Position numbers and translations under genes: made by a program. From Cannabis sativa (lineage: Eukaryota; Streptophyta; Magnoliopsida; Rosales; Cannabaceae): DNA of 64,000 nucleotides. The notes under the pieces are model-generated. The model was not told where the DNA came from. It saw nothing but the letters and a program-made list of their open reading frames with translations, and searched no databases. This document shows, one piece after another, positions 45,373 to 55,608 of the stretch (position 1 is the first letter of the stretch; each line of letters begins with the position of its first letter). The DNA is taken from positions 35,663,280 through 35,727,279 of the forward strand of contig NC_083605.1 of assembly GCF_029168945.1 (NCBI RefSeq). Reading direction: 5' to 3'.

Positions 45373-47306
45373 AATCAGCTTCTTACAAATAAAGATAAAT
45401 AGAAAGATCTTATTAGAAACCTAGCTAATTAAAAAAAATGGAGTTTATTATATCTATAATTATAATATTTGTTAGAGCAACATTAATTACTAGAACACAC
45501 AAACCATTGCGTTCAACATGTTTTTTTTTTTGTCTGTTTAATATTGTTTTATTATTTGTGGCCAACTGCATCTGATATATATGCTAATTAAGCAACAAAT
45601 TAAGGTTGTGCTTTATTTAGAAAATTGGGAGATAAATTTAGAAACTATGAATAAGGGATAGGTGGTGGACTAATAGTGTCGTTCATATTTTTGGTTTTGA
45701 CATTTTCAAAAGGTGAAAACTTTTTTATGTACGTGCACCGTTGGAATGGAATGGAGAAATTATCAATAGTTTTTTTTTTTTTTTGATGTAATTGATCAGC
45801 AATAATAGCAAAGCAAGATCCTGTTACCCTTGACTACATTTTGTCCTAAAATAAGATTATATGCTCTTCCTCTGGCCTTTTCCTTCGGCGAAGCCTAAAG
45901 TGGTGTTTCTACTTTTTATTTATTTATTTTAGGCTATTACAATAGTTTCTTAAACAATATTAGTCTTTAAACTTTAATTTTTTTTTTGGCAAATTAATTC
46001 TTAAATTTTATTTTTTTGGAAATATAATTTTCACTCTATAGTATTTTATTTATTTATTTTTGTATTAGTTTTAAATAGTTTTATATTAATATATTATTAA
46101 ATTAAATAAATATATATATTTTTATTTATATGTATTTTCTTAAATATGTCAAATAAGAAGAAGAAAAGAACAATTCAAAAAGCTTAAATAGTAATATTAT
46201 TATTTCTTTTATAAATTACCGAAGTAAATTATATTTTAAAATTTATTTTTAATTTATTTTCCGCAACGAACCCATGAAATTTTACTATTGTTGATGCAAA
46301 ATATAAATAATTAATATGTATATACAATTAAAAAATTATTCAAATTATAGTACTACATATTCAAAAATGAACAATAAAATATACTATAGATGTTAGAATA
46401 TAAAATGTGAGAGAGCTAAAATTCTCTCTAGCCATTATATGAGTCCGCTAGTATTTATATATTTTTCCTTATTAATAATATATATAGATAAAGTAAATTT
46501 TAAATATTTTTACAAAAAATTTAAATATTATAATTATATAGTATATATTATGTGAGTATTTAAAAAATAAAAATATTAATATAATTATTTTTATTAAAGT
46601 ATTAAAATTAAAACAAAATTAAATTATTTGAATTTAATACAAAAAAATAAATTAAAGTATTTAAAATAAATAAAAATCAATAAAAATATCAATATTTAAT
46701 AGTGGGAACTTAATGTTGCTAAAGAAATAAAAGTTTGAGAACCAATTTACCAAAAATTAAAGTTTGGAGACCAACTTGCCAAAACTTATATAGTTTGGGG
46801 ACCAATTCGCTAAAAAAATAAAGTTTGGGGACCAACTTACCAAAACTTATATAGTTTAGGGACCTGCAATATATAAGCTTTTATTTTACCGGTTTCTATA
46901 TAACACATATCAAGAATTAATTCATTATTTATTTATTTTACATGTTGTATTTTATATTTAAAAAATACAATAAAAATATTGTGTTTTACGTGAATTTATT
47001 TAGAGTATTGTTATTGGGTACTTTAAGGTGCTCAACATCATACCAATGTGTTAAAAATATTGTATTTGTTAGCGGTTTTCTATATTATTTATTAAATTAA
47101 ATGGGTTCGATCTGATATTGAATTGCACCAATATAGTATATCATTTTTTATGGTGATTAGCTCTTTAAGGCGCTCCTTAACATTTTTAACTTTTAAGGTG
47201 AAATATTTATATTTAGAGTAATGCTATTATCATGGATTAGTATTTGAATGATGTATATTTAATTTTATTAATTTTGTATTTAAATAACAAAATATAAAAA
47301 GTATTA
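45373..47306. other. AT-rich intergenic DNA upstream of subtilase gene 3
   Basis: No gene and no clear TATA box for gene 3 are seen. It contains long A/T homopolymers and a short tandem repeat (46730-46862). Confidence 0.55.
46730..46862. repeat. Short tandem repeat with AGTTTGGGGACCAACTTACCAAAA unit
   Basis: Four imperfect copies of a GTTTGGRGACCAAYTTRCCAAAA-type unit alternate with AAATTAAA or CTTATATA spacers. It is non-coding. Confidence 0.75.
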
Positions 47307-48535
47307 TGTTGACCTGAAAAATGGTCAACTAACACGAAGTCACAAAAATAATTATACGATAAATAAATAACAACAAAGACTACAATAACAATGATGACAC
47401 CAAATTTTTATAGAGGTTCAGTCCCAATTTCTACAGTAATAATTTACTCTCTTTTAGTTGTATTATCTTTAGTTTTACGCTTAAGATCCCAAAAAAAGCT
47501 CAGGTGAAATTTTTGAGAGCAAAGAGATTTACAAATATTTTTGTAGAGTTTCTACTTACAAATGAAATTGTTAACCTCTTCCAAAGAGATGGAAGGCTCA
47601 TATTTATACTAAAAAAGGAATCAATTTGCATAAATTGCCCACATTCACACCCCAATCAGCTTCCCCGATCGGTGGGATTTGATTGATCTTGATTCTTCAA
47701 CGATCTTCATCATTAAATGAAGATCTTGGCTTGGTCTTCACATCCCGCTGGGGGAGCTTAGGTGTATGTCACCCAGGGTATACCTATGCTCCAAAAGCCA
47801 CCCGGAGCGAGGGAAGGGGGGAGCACAAGTGTATGTCGCACAGGGCATATATGTGCTCCCGGAACAACCTAGGGGGAGCACAGGTGTATGCCACCTAGGG
47901 TATAGTTGTGCTCCCGGAACCACCCGAAGAGAGCACATGTGTATGTTGCCTAAGTTACACATGTGCTCCTAGAACGGTATTGTGTTGTCTTATTTCCTTC
48001 TTGCGAATCATGTCTTATCTCTTAAGTAAACCCTATGTGCAAGGATTGTATTGCGGGGTAACAAACATAGTTGAGATAATTCTTCCTTCGTACCCTAATT
48101 GTACGCTTCACAAGTGTATACATAGGGAAATAATCTTTAAGTTGTTGATACACTTAGTTTAATTGTCATGCTTGATTTAATTTTAGAAGGTCCCAAACTG
48201 TGGAGGGTACAAGATAACTTGATATCAAAATTATACACCCCAAAATCTACCAGGAACAAAGTCATGTAGCCCAGGTTATAGAGCAATATATCTGGGCACA
48301 CCGGGCTTCACTTTTTCTACCTGTAGAGCGTATCATATCACTTTCTGTGAAGGCGACTTGGAATTGACAAATTGCACCCCAAAGACCACTTGGGAGGCAC
48401 CTGTATGTTGCCCAAGTGTATACCTAGGGCATGTCGTACTTTATTTCTCATTTTCTTGTGGGGTGTACCTCACAGTCCTTCTTCATGATAATATGTCTTC
48501 TCTTTAATTACGTGTCACGTTACTTAGCCAAAATA
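47307..48535. mobile_element. Probable LTR-type repeat (edges uncertain)
   Basis: Starts TGTTGACCTGAAAAATGGTC. It includes a CACCAAATTTTTATAGAGGTTCAGTCCC block of the kind found in plant copia LTRs and contains the hairpin minisatellite. No partner, PBS or coding region was found. Confidence 0.35.
47751..47972. repeat. Hairpin minisatellite, four units
   Basis: GAGC-starting units lie at 47754, 47821, 47876 and 47931, spaced 67, 55 and 55 bp. Each is a GAGCACA..GTGTATG ... CATA..TGTGCTC inverted repeat. The last has a perfect 13-bp stem (GAGCACATGTGTA / TACACATGTGCTC) around a 12-base loop. Spacers contain CCCGGAACNACC. It is GC-richer than the surroundings, and chance ORFs run through it in several frames. 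Confidence 0.85.
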
Positions 48536-48775
48536 TTAGGTAACTTAATTTTTTAAAAACATATGTATTATTTATTAATTTATAATATATTTTGTTTGAG
48601 ATAATATATTTTAAAACTTACAATAATACTTTTACATATGCACACATTAATACTTAAATCTACTTTTAACGGTAATAACATACAATTTTCACAAAATAGC
48701 ATTATCATATATAAAAAAGTGTTCCTTATTAATGTCTTAAATAATTTTTAATATTATATAATAAATAAGGTATTT
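48536..48775. other. AT-rich spacer
   Basis: No gene is seen between the LTR-like repeat and the LINE tail. Confidence 0.5.
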
Positions 48776-49895
48776 TTTTTTAAAAAAAAAAAGTAAAAAG
48801 AGTAACTTCATTGATAGAAAAATGATCATACAACTCTATAAAAAAAAAGTGGGCAATACACCTTTCAATAGTTGAAAAGATAACTTGGAATAATCTTCCT
48901 ATAGACAAAGTTTTGCCAAGTAATGAGTTATCTTATTCTTTTTATGGGGAACAACATAACATGAACCAACATGATAAAGTCGCATAAAAAGTTAGATATT
49001 CCCAACAATAATATCGTCTAAACTTCTTTCATTACTATCAAAATGACCTCGAATTGCAACAATGACATTAAGACAATCACTTTTAAAAGTCTATATTAAT
49101 ATGTTCCTTGTAACACCATTTGAGAGCTTCTAAATTTGCCAAGAGTTCAGTTGTAAAGGGTGAATGATAAGCTTGAATTCTTGCTATGTAGAATAGAACT
49201 AAACCTCCTTTCTCATTTTGAATTATTTCATTGAATCCCAGGAAGCCACGACTGGAACAGATAGCCGCATCGATGTTCATCTTCTAGAGACCAGACATGG
49301 AGGGGCGCCACACATTCAAATCAGACTAAAGAGAGGTACAAATAGATTGTTCATCATTAGTCTAAGGTTGTAGAAATGAAAGCCGCCAAGGTGATAATCG
49401 TTCCCATGAAGTTGTCAATTTTTAGATTAGCATTTGCTAGATTCTTAAAATTCATAAAGTAGCAAACCAGCTGCCACACTCACGTGGTTGGGCCTCCAAC
49501 ACTCCTCACCATGTCATACCTTATTATGTTCAAACCAAACAAGCCATAACACTATTACAATAGCCTCTAACTCTTGAATAAGGACCGATGAGAATAAATA
49601 ATCTAGCACATCATACATGCACCCCTTACACCAACCTTTAAGTTTACCACACCAAGAAGTAGTCTCCCCTCCAAAAAAATATATATTAAGGACAATAAAA
49701 AAAGTGCATGGAAGATAGTCTCAGATTGCTTACCATAATTAAAAAAACTATTCAGAACCGAGATACCTCTTTTATGAATAATAGAGCTGACAAGAAGGAT
49801 ATAATGAGCTACACGACAAAAAAAGATCTTAAGTTTTGACGGTGGTTTAAGGCTCCACATCTTTCTCCACCACGAACAGGATTGTTCCCCAGAAG
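48776..49895 (-). pseudogene. LINE 3-prime end: zinc-knuckle and RNase H-like region
   Basis: On the minus strand, 49860-49730 gives LKPPSKLKIFFCRVAHYILL and NYGKQSETIFHALF, the zf-RVT region of plant L1-type LINEs. Then 49280-49083 gives MNIDAAICSSRGFLGFNEII, FTTELLANLEALKWC and nearby blocks, the RNase H-like domain found after it. Stops between the parts show decay. The A-rich tail at 48770-48795 (T-rich/A-rich on the plus strand) marks the 3-prime end. The reverse transcriptase is missing, as in a 5-prime truncated insertion. Confidence 0.75.
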
Positions 49896-49922
49896 TTGAC
49901 CATCTTCACTATTCTTCATGGT

Positions 49923-50339
49923 CACTACAGGAATTGTAACTTTTGCCTGCACATTTGGCCAAATGCTTTGGAAAAAGTAGGGGCAACAAAGACCCTAAAG
50001 TTAAAGTGTTGTCGGCACAACTACCCTTTACCGGCGCAATTCACGAATTTCACCAACAAAAGTCATGGGTGGAACAGCCTTTTCGCGTGAACATATTTCA
50101 GGGGTTCATTACTTTTGTCGGTGCACATTTGCACCATCAAAAGGTTTGAAAAAAATGACAGGTGAATTCTCGTGTGTGGAAAATGTTTAGCAGAGAAGTG
50201 GACATTTTACTAATACACCTTTGTACCGAAAAAAAGGCTAAAAATTAGGTGGGAAATATCCCACGTGGAAATTGGGTTTGGGGGGAAAGACTTTTTCCAA
50301 CACATACTTGAGTTTGCAAAAGGTTAATGAAATATTGTG
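49923..50339. mobile_element. CACTA-like non-autonomous element (candidate)
   Basis: Begins CACTACAGGAATTGTAACTTTTG. The reverse complement of 50315-50339 reads CACAATATTTCATTAACCTTTTG, a fair inverted match. The interior has GTCGGCACAAC and GTCGGTGCAC words typical of CACTA subterminal repeats. The 3-bp target duplication is not conserved, so the right edge is uncertain. There is no coding sequence. Confidence 0.5.
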
Positions 50340-50344
50340 TCTCG

Positions 50345-51716
50345 TTTCAGGGTTTCTAAACTACCTTTTACCTTATGTATGCTCATGTATGTACTAGACC
50401 ATATATCTATTGTTGAGTGGGAGTTTTGAGTAAGCATTAATTCAATCAAGGAAAAGAACATTAGAAGATAATCAAACATATCCTGAAATACAAGAAGAGG
50501 ACCTATATGTTAGTTTATAAAGGGTATGTATTAAAACCGTTAAGATACACCAAATCGGATTTCTCGACTTATGTTAATACTAAAAAGTCTATACATCGGA
50601 GATGGTGATTACTCTGCGAGTGGAGTAGTTAATTTGGGAGAATTGTAAAAAACAATTTGAAATCAATAGCTCTACAGTAAGGATAAATAATAAGATTTCT
50701 CTAAAGGCAATTCAAGAAATATTCAGACTCAGGAAAGTTCGATATAGACTTTTGGCATTATTTCCAAACATAGAATAATTGCTAGTATTACTACATGATA
50801 ACATAGATGAAATTACAAAACAATAAAGAATCCTAAACCCTAAGAAGAGTAAAACATATAAATAAGAAATTAAACAAAATCATGGATTTTATGACTAAGA
50901 AGAATGTAATGGTGAAGACATAAAAAAGGCATGTAAAACAGGTAAATTCATGACTACCCTGAAGCAGAACTGTGATAGCTTTTACAAAGCTACCTGGAGC
51001 TATATGAATTTGCCCAAACACCAATTTGTGTTGTGGAAAATTGTGAATTCTCATCTGCTTACTCGTGATAATCTCGACAAACTCCATGTTGAGCTTGTTA
51101 CTAGGTGCTGCTCGGTTTGTGAAGATTAGTTGGAAAACCATGCTTACCTCTTTTTTAGTTGTAGTTTTTCTCAAAGAGTGTTAGATCAAATCTTTAATTG
51201 GTTGGGATACAGTACTTGGCTGGTAACTTTTGAGGGCTGGAAAAAGTGGTTGTCTATGAAGATTTCAAGTATGATAAAAAGAATAAATATTGTCATTCTT
51301 GCTGCCATTTGCTATTGTATTTGGCTGAATAGAAACAGGTGTGTTTTTGAAGGTTGCTCCAAAACAGTTAGCTCAATTTTTGCTGAATTGAAGAGTGTAG
51401 TTTTATACAAATTAGACTTTGTAAATAACAGGAAAATTACTAGACAAGAGAGGAATCACCTGAATAGATTACAATGTAATTAATTGTTTTCCTTGTTTCT
51501 TGTTTGTGGGTTTTGTATAGGTGAGGCCTAAGGGTGTAATTGCTTTATTAATTATTATAGTATTTTCTTCGTGATAAAAAAGAAGGAATGTAATGGTGGA
51601 GAAGGTTGATACTGAATACAACTTATAATGCTCAATACTACATTTGATCAAGACATCAAGTATATGAGGTTAAGTTGAAATGAACTTTTAGTTTTATATT
51701 AGTGTAAGTTGCATTT
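50345..51716 (+). pseudogene. Copia 3-prime interior remnant, split by a LINE
   Basis: The plus-strand sequence aligns with the minus-strand interior of the 10.2-kb copia near 10480-9990. Shared features are the TAGACC..GTTGAGTGGGAGT..GAGTAAG block, GGAAAAGAACATTAGAAGATAATCAA, and the GATGGTGATTACTCTG.GAGTGGAATAGT-like stretch. It keeps the RNase H scrap but many stops. It continues after the LINE (51604-51716) up to the LTR at 51717. Confidence 0.7.
50919..51580 (+). mobile_element. 5-prime truncated LINE insertion
   Basis: Translation near 50990-51120 gives NLPKHQFVLWKIVNSHLLTR and VTRCCSVCED, the zf-RVT zinc region. The ORF at 51130-51480 continues NHAYLFFSCSFSQRVLDQIF and ICYCIWLNRNRCVFEG, the usual C-terminal end of plant LINE ORF2. 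A ~21-bp imperfect direct repeat (AGAAGAATGTAATGGTGAAGA at 50898 and AGAAGGAATGTAATGGTGGAGA at 51581) is the target duplication. The 3-prime end is GATAAAAAAG. One stop interrupts the frame near 51127. Confidence 0.8.
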
Positions 51717-52085
51717 TATTAGGATTTTATACCCTAAATAAAGCTCGATTTTATTGTAATCTTATTTACTTTCATTAAATATCATAAATGATATATTGAC
51801 CTTGTCATATGCTTGGTTCACATGTTTATTATGTGCTTATAATTTTAATATATAGGTTCTATTAAATCCTGAACATATAGTTATTCACAATTACAGTGAT
51901 ATCGTCACTATAAAAAGTAATTATGATTACATTCTTCAAATTTATTTAGTCCCATGGTTTGTCAGTACACTAGATTTACACTGACATGATAATCATAAAT
52001 GAGGTTTACTTATACTTGGATAAGTGGAATATCTTTTCAGGATTTTAGTAAAGTAAACCAAGATCGGATGTATTGGCTATGCATC

Positions 52086-52433
52086 GGACTAGACCAATAT
52101 TGACAGTGGAAAAGATATTATAACTTACTGTTATATCTTTTCTTAGTCAATATCACTTAGTTGATCATAGATCATTTGATCTCAATCCTGAGATAATTGA
52201 GCTCTAGCTTAATTGTATTGCACAGATTCTTTGACTTGTTCGTTTCCAGCTTACCCGTAGGACTAGACCGATATTAACAGTGGAAAAGACATTATAACTT
52301 ACTATTATATTTTTTCTAAGTCAATATCACTTAGTTGATCATAGATCATTTAATTTCAATCCTGAGATAATTGAGCTCTAGCTTAATTGTATTTCGCGGG
52401 TTCTTTGACTTGTTCGTTACCAGCTTACCCGTA
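52086..52433. repeat. 174-bp tandem duplication inside the LTR
   Basis: Copy 1 (52086-52259) and copy 2 (52260-52433) both start GGACTAGACC and end at TTACCCGTA, with only scattered base changes. This accounts for the extra length of this LTR relative to the family. Confidence 0.92.
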
Positions 52434-53236
52434 GGACTAGCTCATACTTACATATTGGGAACTCAGTAGTGCAATTGAGTGGGAGTGTTAATCATATATA
52501 TGGACATCTATAGCTTCCATGTCTCTTAGAAGTGAAACGATGGTTTCCTATGAGCTTTGCCAAAGGCTTTAAATGATTGAACATTTATTTTGGTAATTAT
52601 ATTAGTTTCTCAAAATATCATTTACAAGTAGCTAAGTGTTTCAAGGATAAAATAAATTGAAGGGTAAAACAGTAATTTTATCCCTACTCAATGTAGACCA
52701 TCTATTGAGGATCAATAATTATCGTGATTGAAACAATAGATACATTATAGCGTATCTATACTTGGTGTACAGAGTGTTCTATGTAATTAGGAGTACAATT
52801 ATAAATTTATAGTGGAGTTGGGATGAATTAATAAGTTAAAAAATTTACTCGGTAAATTTAAAGTTCTGTTTATTAGGAGCTTGGTTACATAGGCTCGTAG
52901 TCCCCACATTGTTTGAGATAATATCATGTTGTAGACTCAATTAGTTGATTTAATAAGTCAATTAGAATTTAAAAATAGACTATGTCTTATTTGAGAATTT
53001 TCACCAAGTTTGGGCAATTTTGAGACGAAAAGAGGTATAGTAGTATATTTATTAATTAGTCCCCTTTGTGAGTCTAATTAATAAATATATTTAAATTGTA
53101 ATTTATTTGATAATTATATATAATTATTAAAATAAAATTGTTATTTAAATTATTAGATGAGATAAGTGGTGAAATTAGAAAAGACACTTAAGTTTCATTA
53201 GATAAAATAAAGTTTTAAAAATCTAACTCTAAAGCT

Positions 53237-53440
53237 ACAAACACTAGTACGGTAACGATACTGAGTGCATGTACTACAGTACATGATGTTTAGGAGTACA
53301 ATTCGGTATTACCAACACTAATACGGTTAAATATGTAGTTCATGTGGTACAACATTTAGTGGTACTTGGGGTACGATTCAAATCCTACCAATACTAGTAC
53401 AGTAGTTGTACGTAGTGCATGTGGTACAGAGGTCGTGCCT
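53237..53440. repeat. Three ~75-bp tandem units
   Basis: Units begin ACAAACACTAGTACGG (53237), ACCAACACTAATACGG (53311) and ACCAATACTAGTACAG (53387). Each is followed by GTGCATG..GTAC..ACA-type sequence. Confidence 0.8.
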
Positions 53441-53534
53441 TAGTTAAGAACATTTTTAATCATCTGTTAAGTCTTCTGGATAGGTGTATGGGTGCATAAA
53501 TACAAGAACATCGTGTGTTGTTACGTACTTCTAT

Positions 53535-54204
53535 ACAAGATTGTCTCTGATAACGAAAAAATAGTTTGACAATGAACACTTCACCGACTTCTGTGCCTAG
53601 CATGGAATAGTGAAAAGTTTCTCAGCTGTAGCACGGCTGCATGCCAATGGACAAGTGGAAACCGTAAACAAAATTGTGAAAACAACATTGAAAAAGAAAC
53701 TCCATGATTGCAAAAGCTCATTGGCCAGAAGAGCTTCTGCGAGTTCTTTAGGCCTATAGGACTATAAAGAGAACTTCAATGGGACACACACCATATGTGA
53801 TGGCTTACGGGTGTGAAGCAGTAATCCCAGTAGAGGCCACGATCCCCTCTCATCGACGAAATATCTATGACCCTTCCTAGAACCACTCCTTGCACTAGGA
53901 ATCGTTGGACCTAATCGAGGAACTCCAGGAACAGTCACAAGTTCAACTCAAAATGTACAAATGCAAGATCGCCCGACATTTTAACTCCAAAGTCAAGAAT
54001 CTTACATTTGATGTTGGAGACCTCGTCTTGAAAAGAGTATTCCTAACTTCGTAAGAACTGGGAGTGGGAATACTCACTCCAAACTGGGAAGGCCCATATG
54101 AGATACTTCAGAAAGTGGGTCAAGGAACTTTTCAACTTAAGAGGATGGATGGATCGAGGGTCCCTCATGACTGGAATGCAGACCACTTGCATTGTAACTA
54201 CTAG
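53535..54204 (+). pseudogene. Tat-type gypsy integrase C-terminal remnant
   Basis: The translated frames give DNEKQFDNEHFTDFCA and ARLHANGQVETVNKIVKTTL, the integrase core block around its last catalytic Glu (QVE). They then give GHTPYVMAYGCEAVIPVE, a basic linker, and finally NWEGPYEILQKVGQGTFQL with VPHDWNADHLHCNY, ending TAG at 54202-54204. This is the end of the pol polyprotein of Tat-lineage Ty3/gypsy elements. Frameshifts and stops disable it, and upstream pol is absent. Confidence 0.85.
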
Positions 54205-55600
54205 TAGGCTTAGGTGACCAAGCCTTGATGTATCTATTAAATTTTGTGTAAATTTTTGAACAATTCTCTTCTTTATGTAAAGCTACGGGTACAATGAAAT
54301 GAAAATAGAAGAAGTTTACACTTAAAATTTATGCTTTTTGTTTTTAGATCACAAGCTATGTTTTAAATAAGTGACCAAGAAGTTGGAGACGTCCAAACTT
54401 CCCAGCTCAATTGGGGGTACTATGCCTAGCTGTGTATGCCCCCAAAAAATGTACAGTGTACTATATTTATTTACTTTATTTATACATGTCAAATTTTTTA
54501 GTGTAACTTGCATTTAACCCAAAAAGGAGATGTGTTTTCAGCCAAATTTCCTAAGGGAAAGACTCACCTGTATTCCTTCTTAAGATTACAATTAGTGTAA
54601 GTCCTGAAATGAGATGTGTTTTCAGCCAAATATCCCAAGAGGAAAAACTCGCCCGAATTCCATCTCAAAAATTTTAGTGTGTTGCCTAAATTTTAATTTG
54701 TTGGATTTTTTGCAAAGAGTGGACGGAGAAGCCTCGCCTGAACTCCTATGCGTTTTTAGGCCTATCTTGGTCAAAGGATAGTGCCTAAATTCCATAGTGT
54801 GTGTAGCCTGCCCCCTAGTTTATGCATGGCCATAGTGGCAAATGCCTCTCTTTGACAAAGTCTAGGCTAGGAAAATTCCCCTGAGTGTTACCATGACTTT
54901 AGCCTAGTCCTTAAACAAGGGGCAATGCCTGAAATCTATAACTTTCTCAACCACCTCTCCTAAAGCCCAACTTTACAAAGAGCAATAGTTAGGAATCGCT
55001 TGGAATGCGGAAACTTGCCCTTCCACAAGAAAACCATCCCTGACCAACATCCTTCGTGCAACATTCTATTTAAGCAATTAAATACTCAAGTCACTTAAAA
55101 GACGCTAAGCTCTGCGACCACTCAACGGTCTGGGAGTGAGTTAATAGCTTATTTGCACTATCAGGGTGTTTAGCTAACTTAAAATTGCAACCGCCTAAAG
55201 GGACATAGCAAGAATAATGCAACCTGAAAATAGGAAACAAGTGTTTGGCCCCCAAATACTTCCTAAATCAGCAGAGGGATTAAAAGTTAAGAAAGGTCTA
55301 AGGTTTGAAGTTTTGGCCATTGGAACCAAAAATCTCTAAAGAACCTAAGATAATAGCCCTTAAAATGGTCTAGCATGCAAATGAAAGAGAATAAAAGCTT
55401 AGAGGGAAACAAATAAAACTAAAAATCCTATATCTATTATAACGCCCCGCATACCATGCATAATAAAATGTCTCCACGAAAGATAAAGGCCCGTGCCTTA
55501 AAACCAGGAAAGATAGTCTTCTACAATATTACAAATAGCCATTCAGACCAAGCATGGAAAAAATACTTTTGCAAATATTAAAAATTATGTCTTGCAAAGG
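54205..55600 (+). other. Tat gypsy post-pol untranslated region
   Basis: No ORF. A purine tract CAATTGGGGGTAC near 54408 resembles the PPT-like block that follows pol in this lineage. Two related blocks (GGAGATGTGTTTTCAGCCAAAT at 54525 and GAGATGTGTTTTCAGCCAAAT at 54611) form a local direct repeat. Confidence 0.55.
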
Positions 55601-55608
55601 ATAGTAAG

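Larger units (their letters stand above)
51717..53500 (+). mobile_element. Diverged copia LTR with internal tandem duplications
   Basis: Starts TATTAGGATTTTATACCCTAAATAAA, the counterpart of TGTTGGGTTTTATGCCC. It follows the family LTR order through the GTGCAATTGAGTGGGAG and CTTGGTTACATAGGCTCGTAG blocks. An exact-period 174-bp duplication and a 3x ~75-bp repeat enlarge it. The right end is not a clean CA terminus, and gypsy sequence begins by 53540, so the edge is approximate. Confidence 0.7.

Noticed and set aside
47683..47972. ORFs through the hairpin array, and a possible CRISPR-like array
   Set aside because: The spacing is regular but units are imperfect inverted repeats with conserved spacers, in plant DNA; frames are open on both strands by symmetry.
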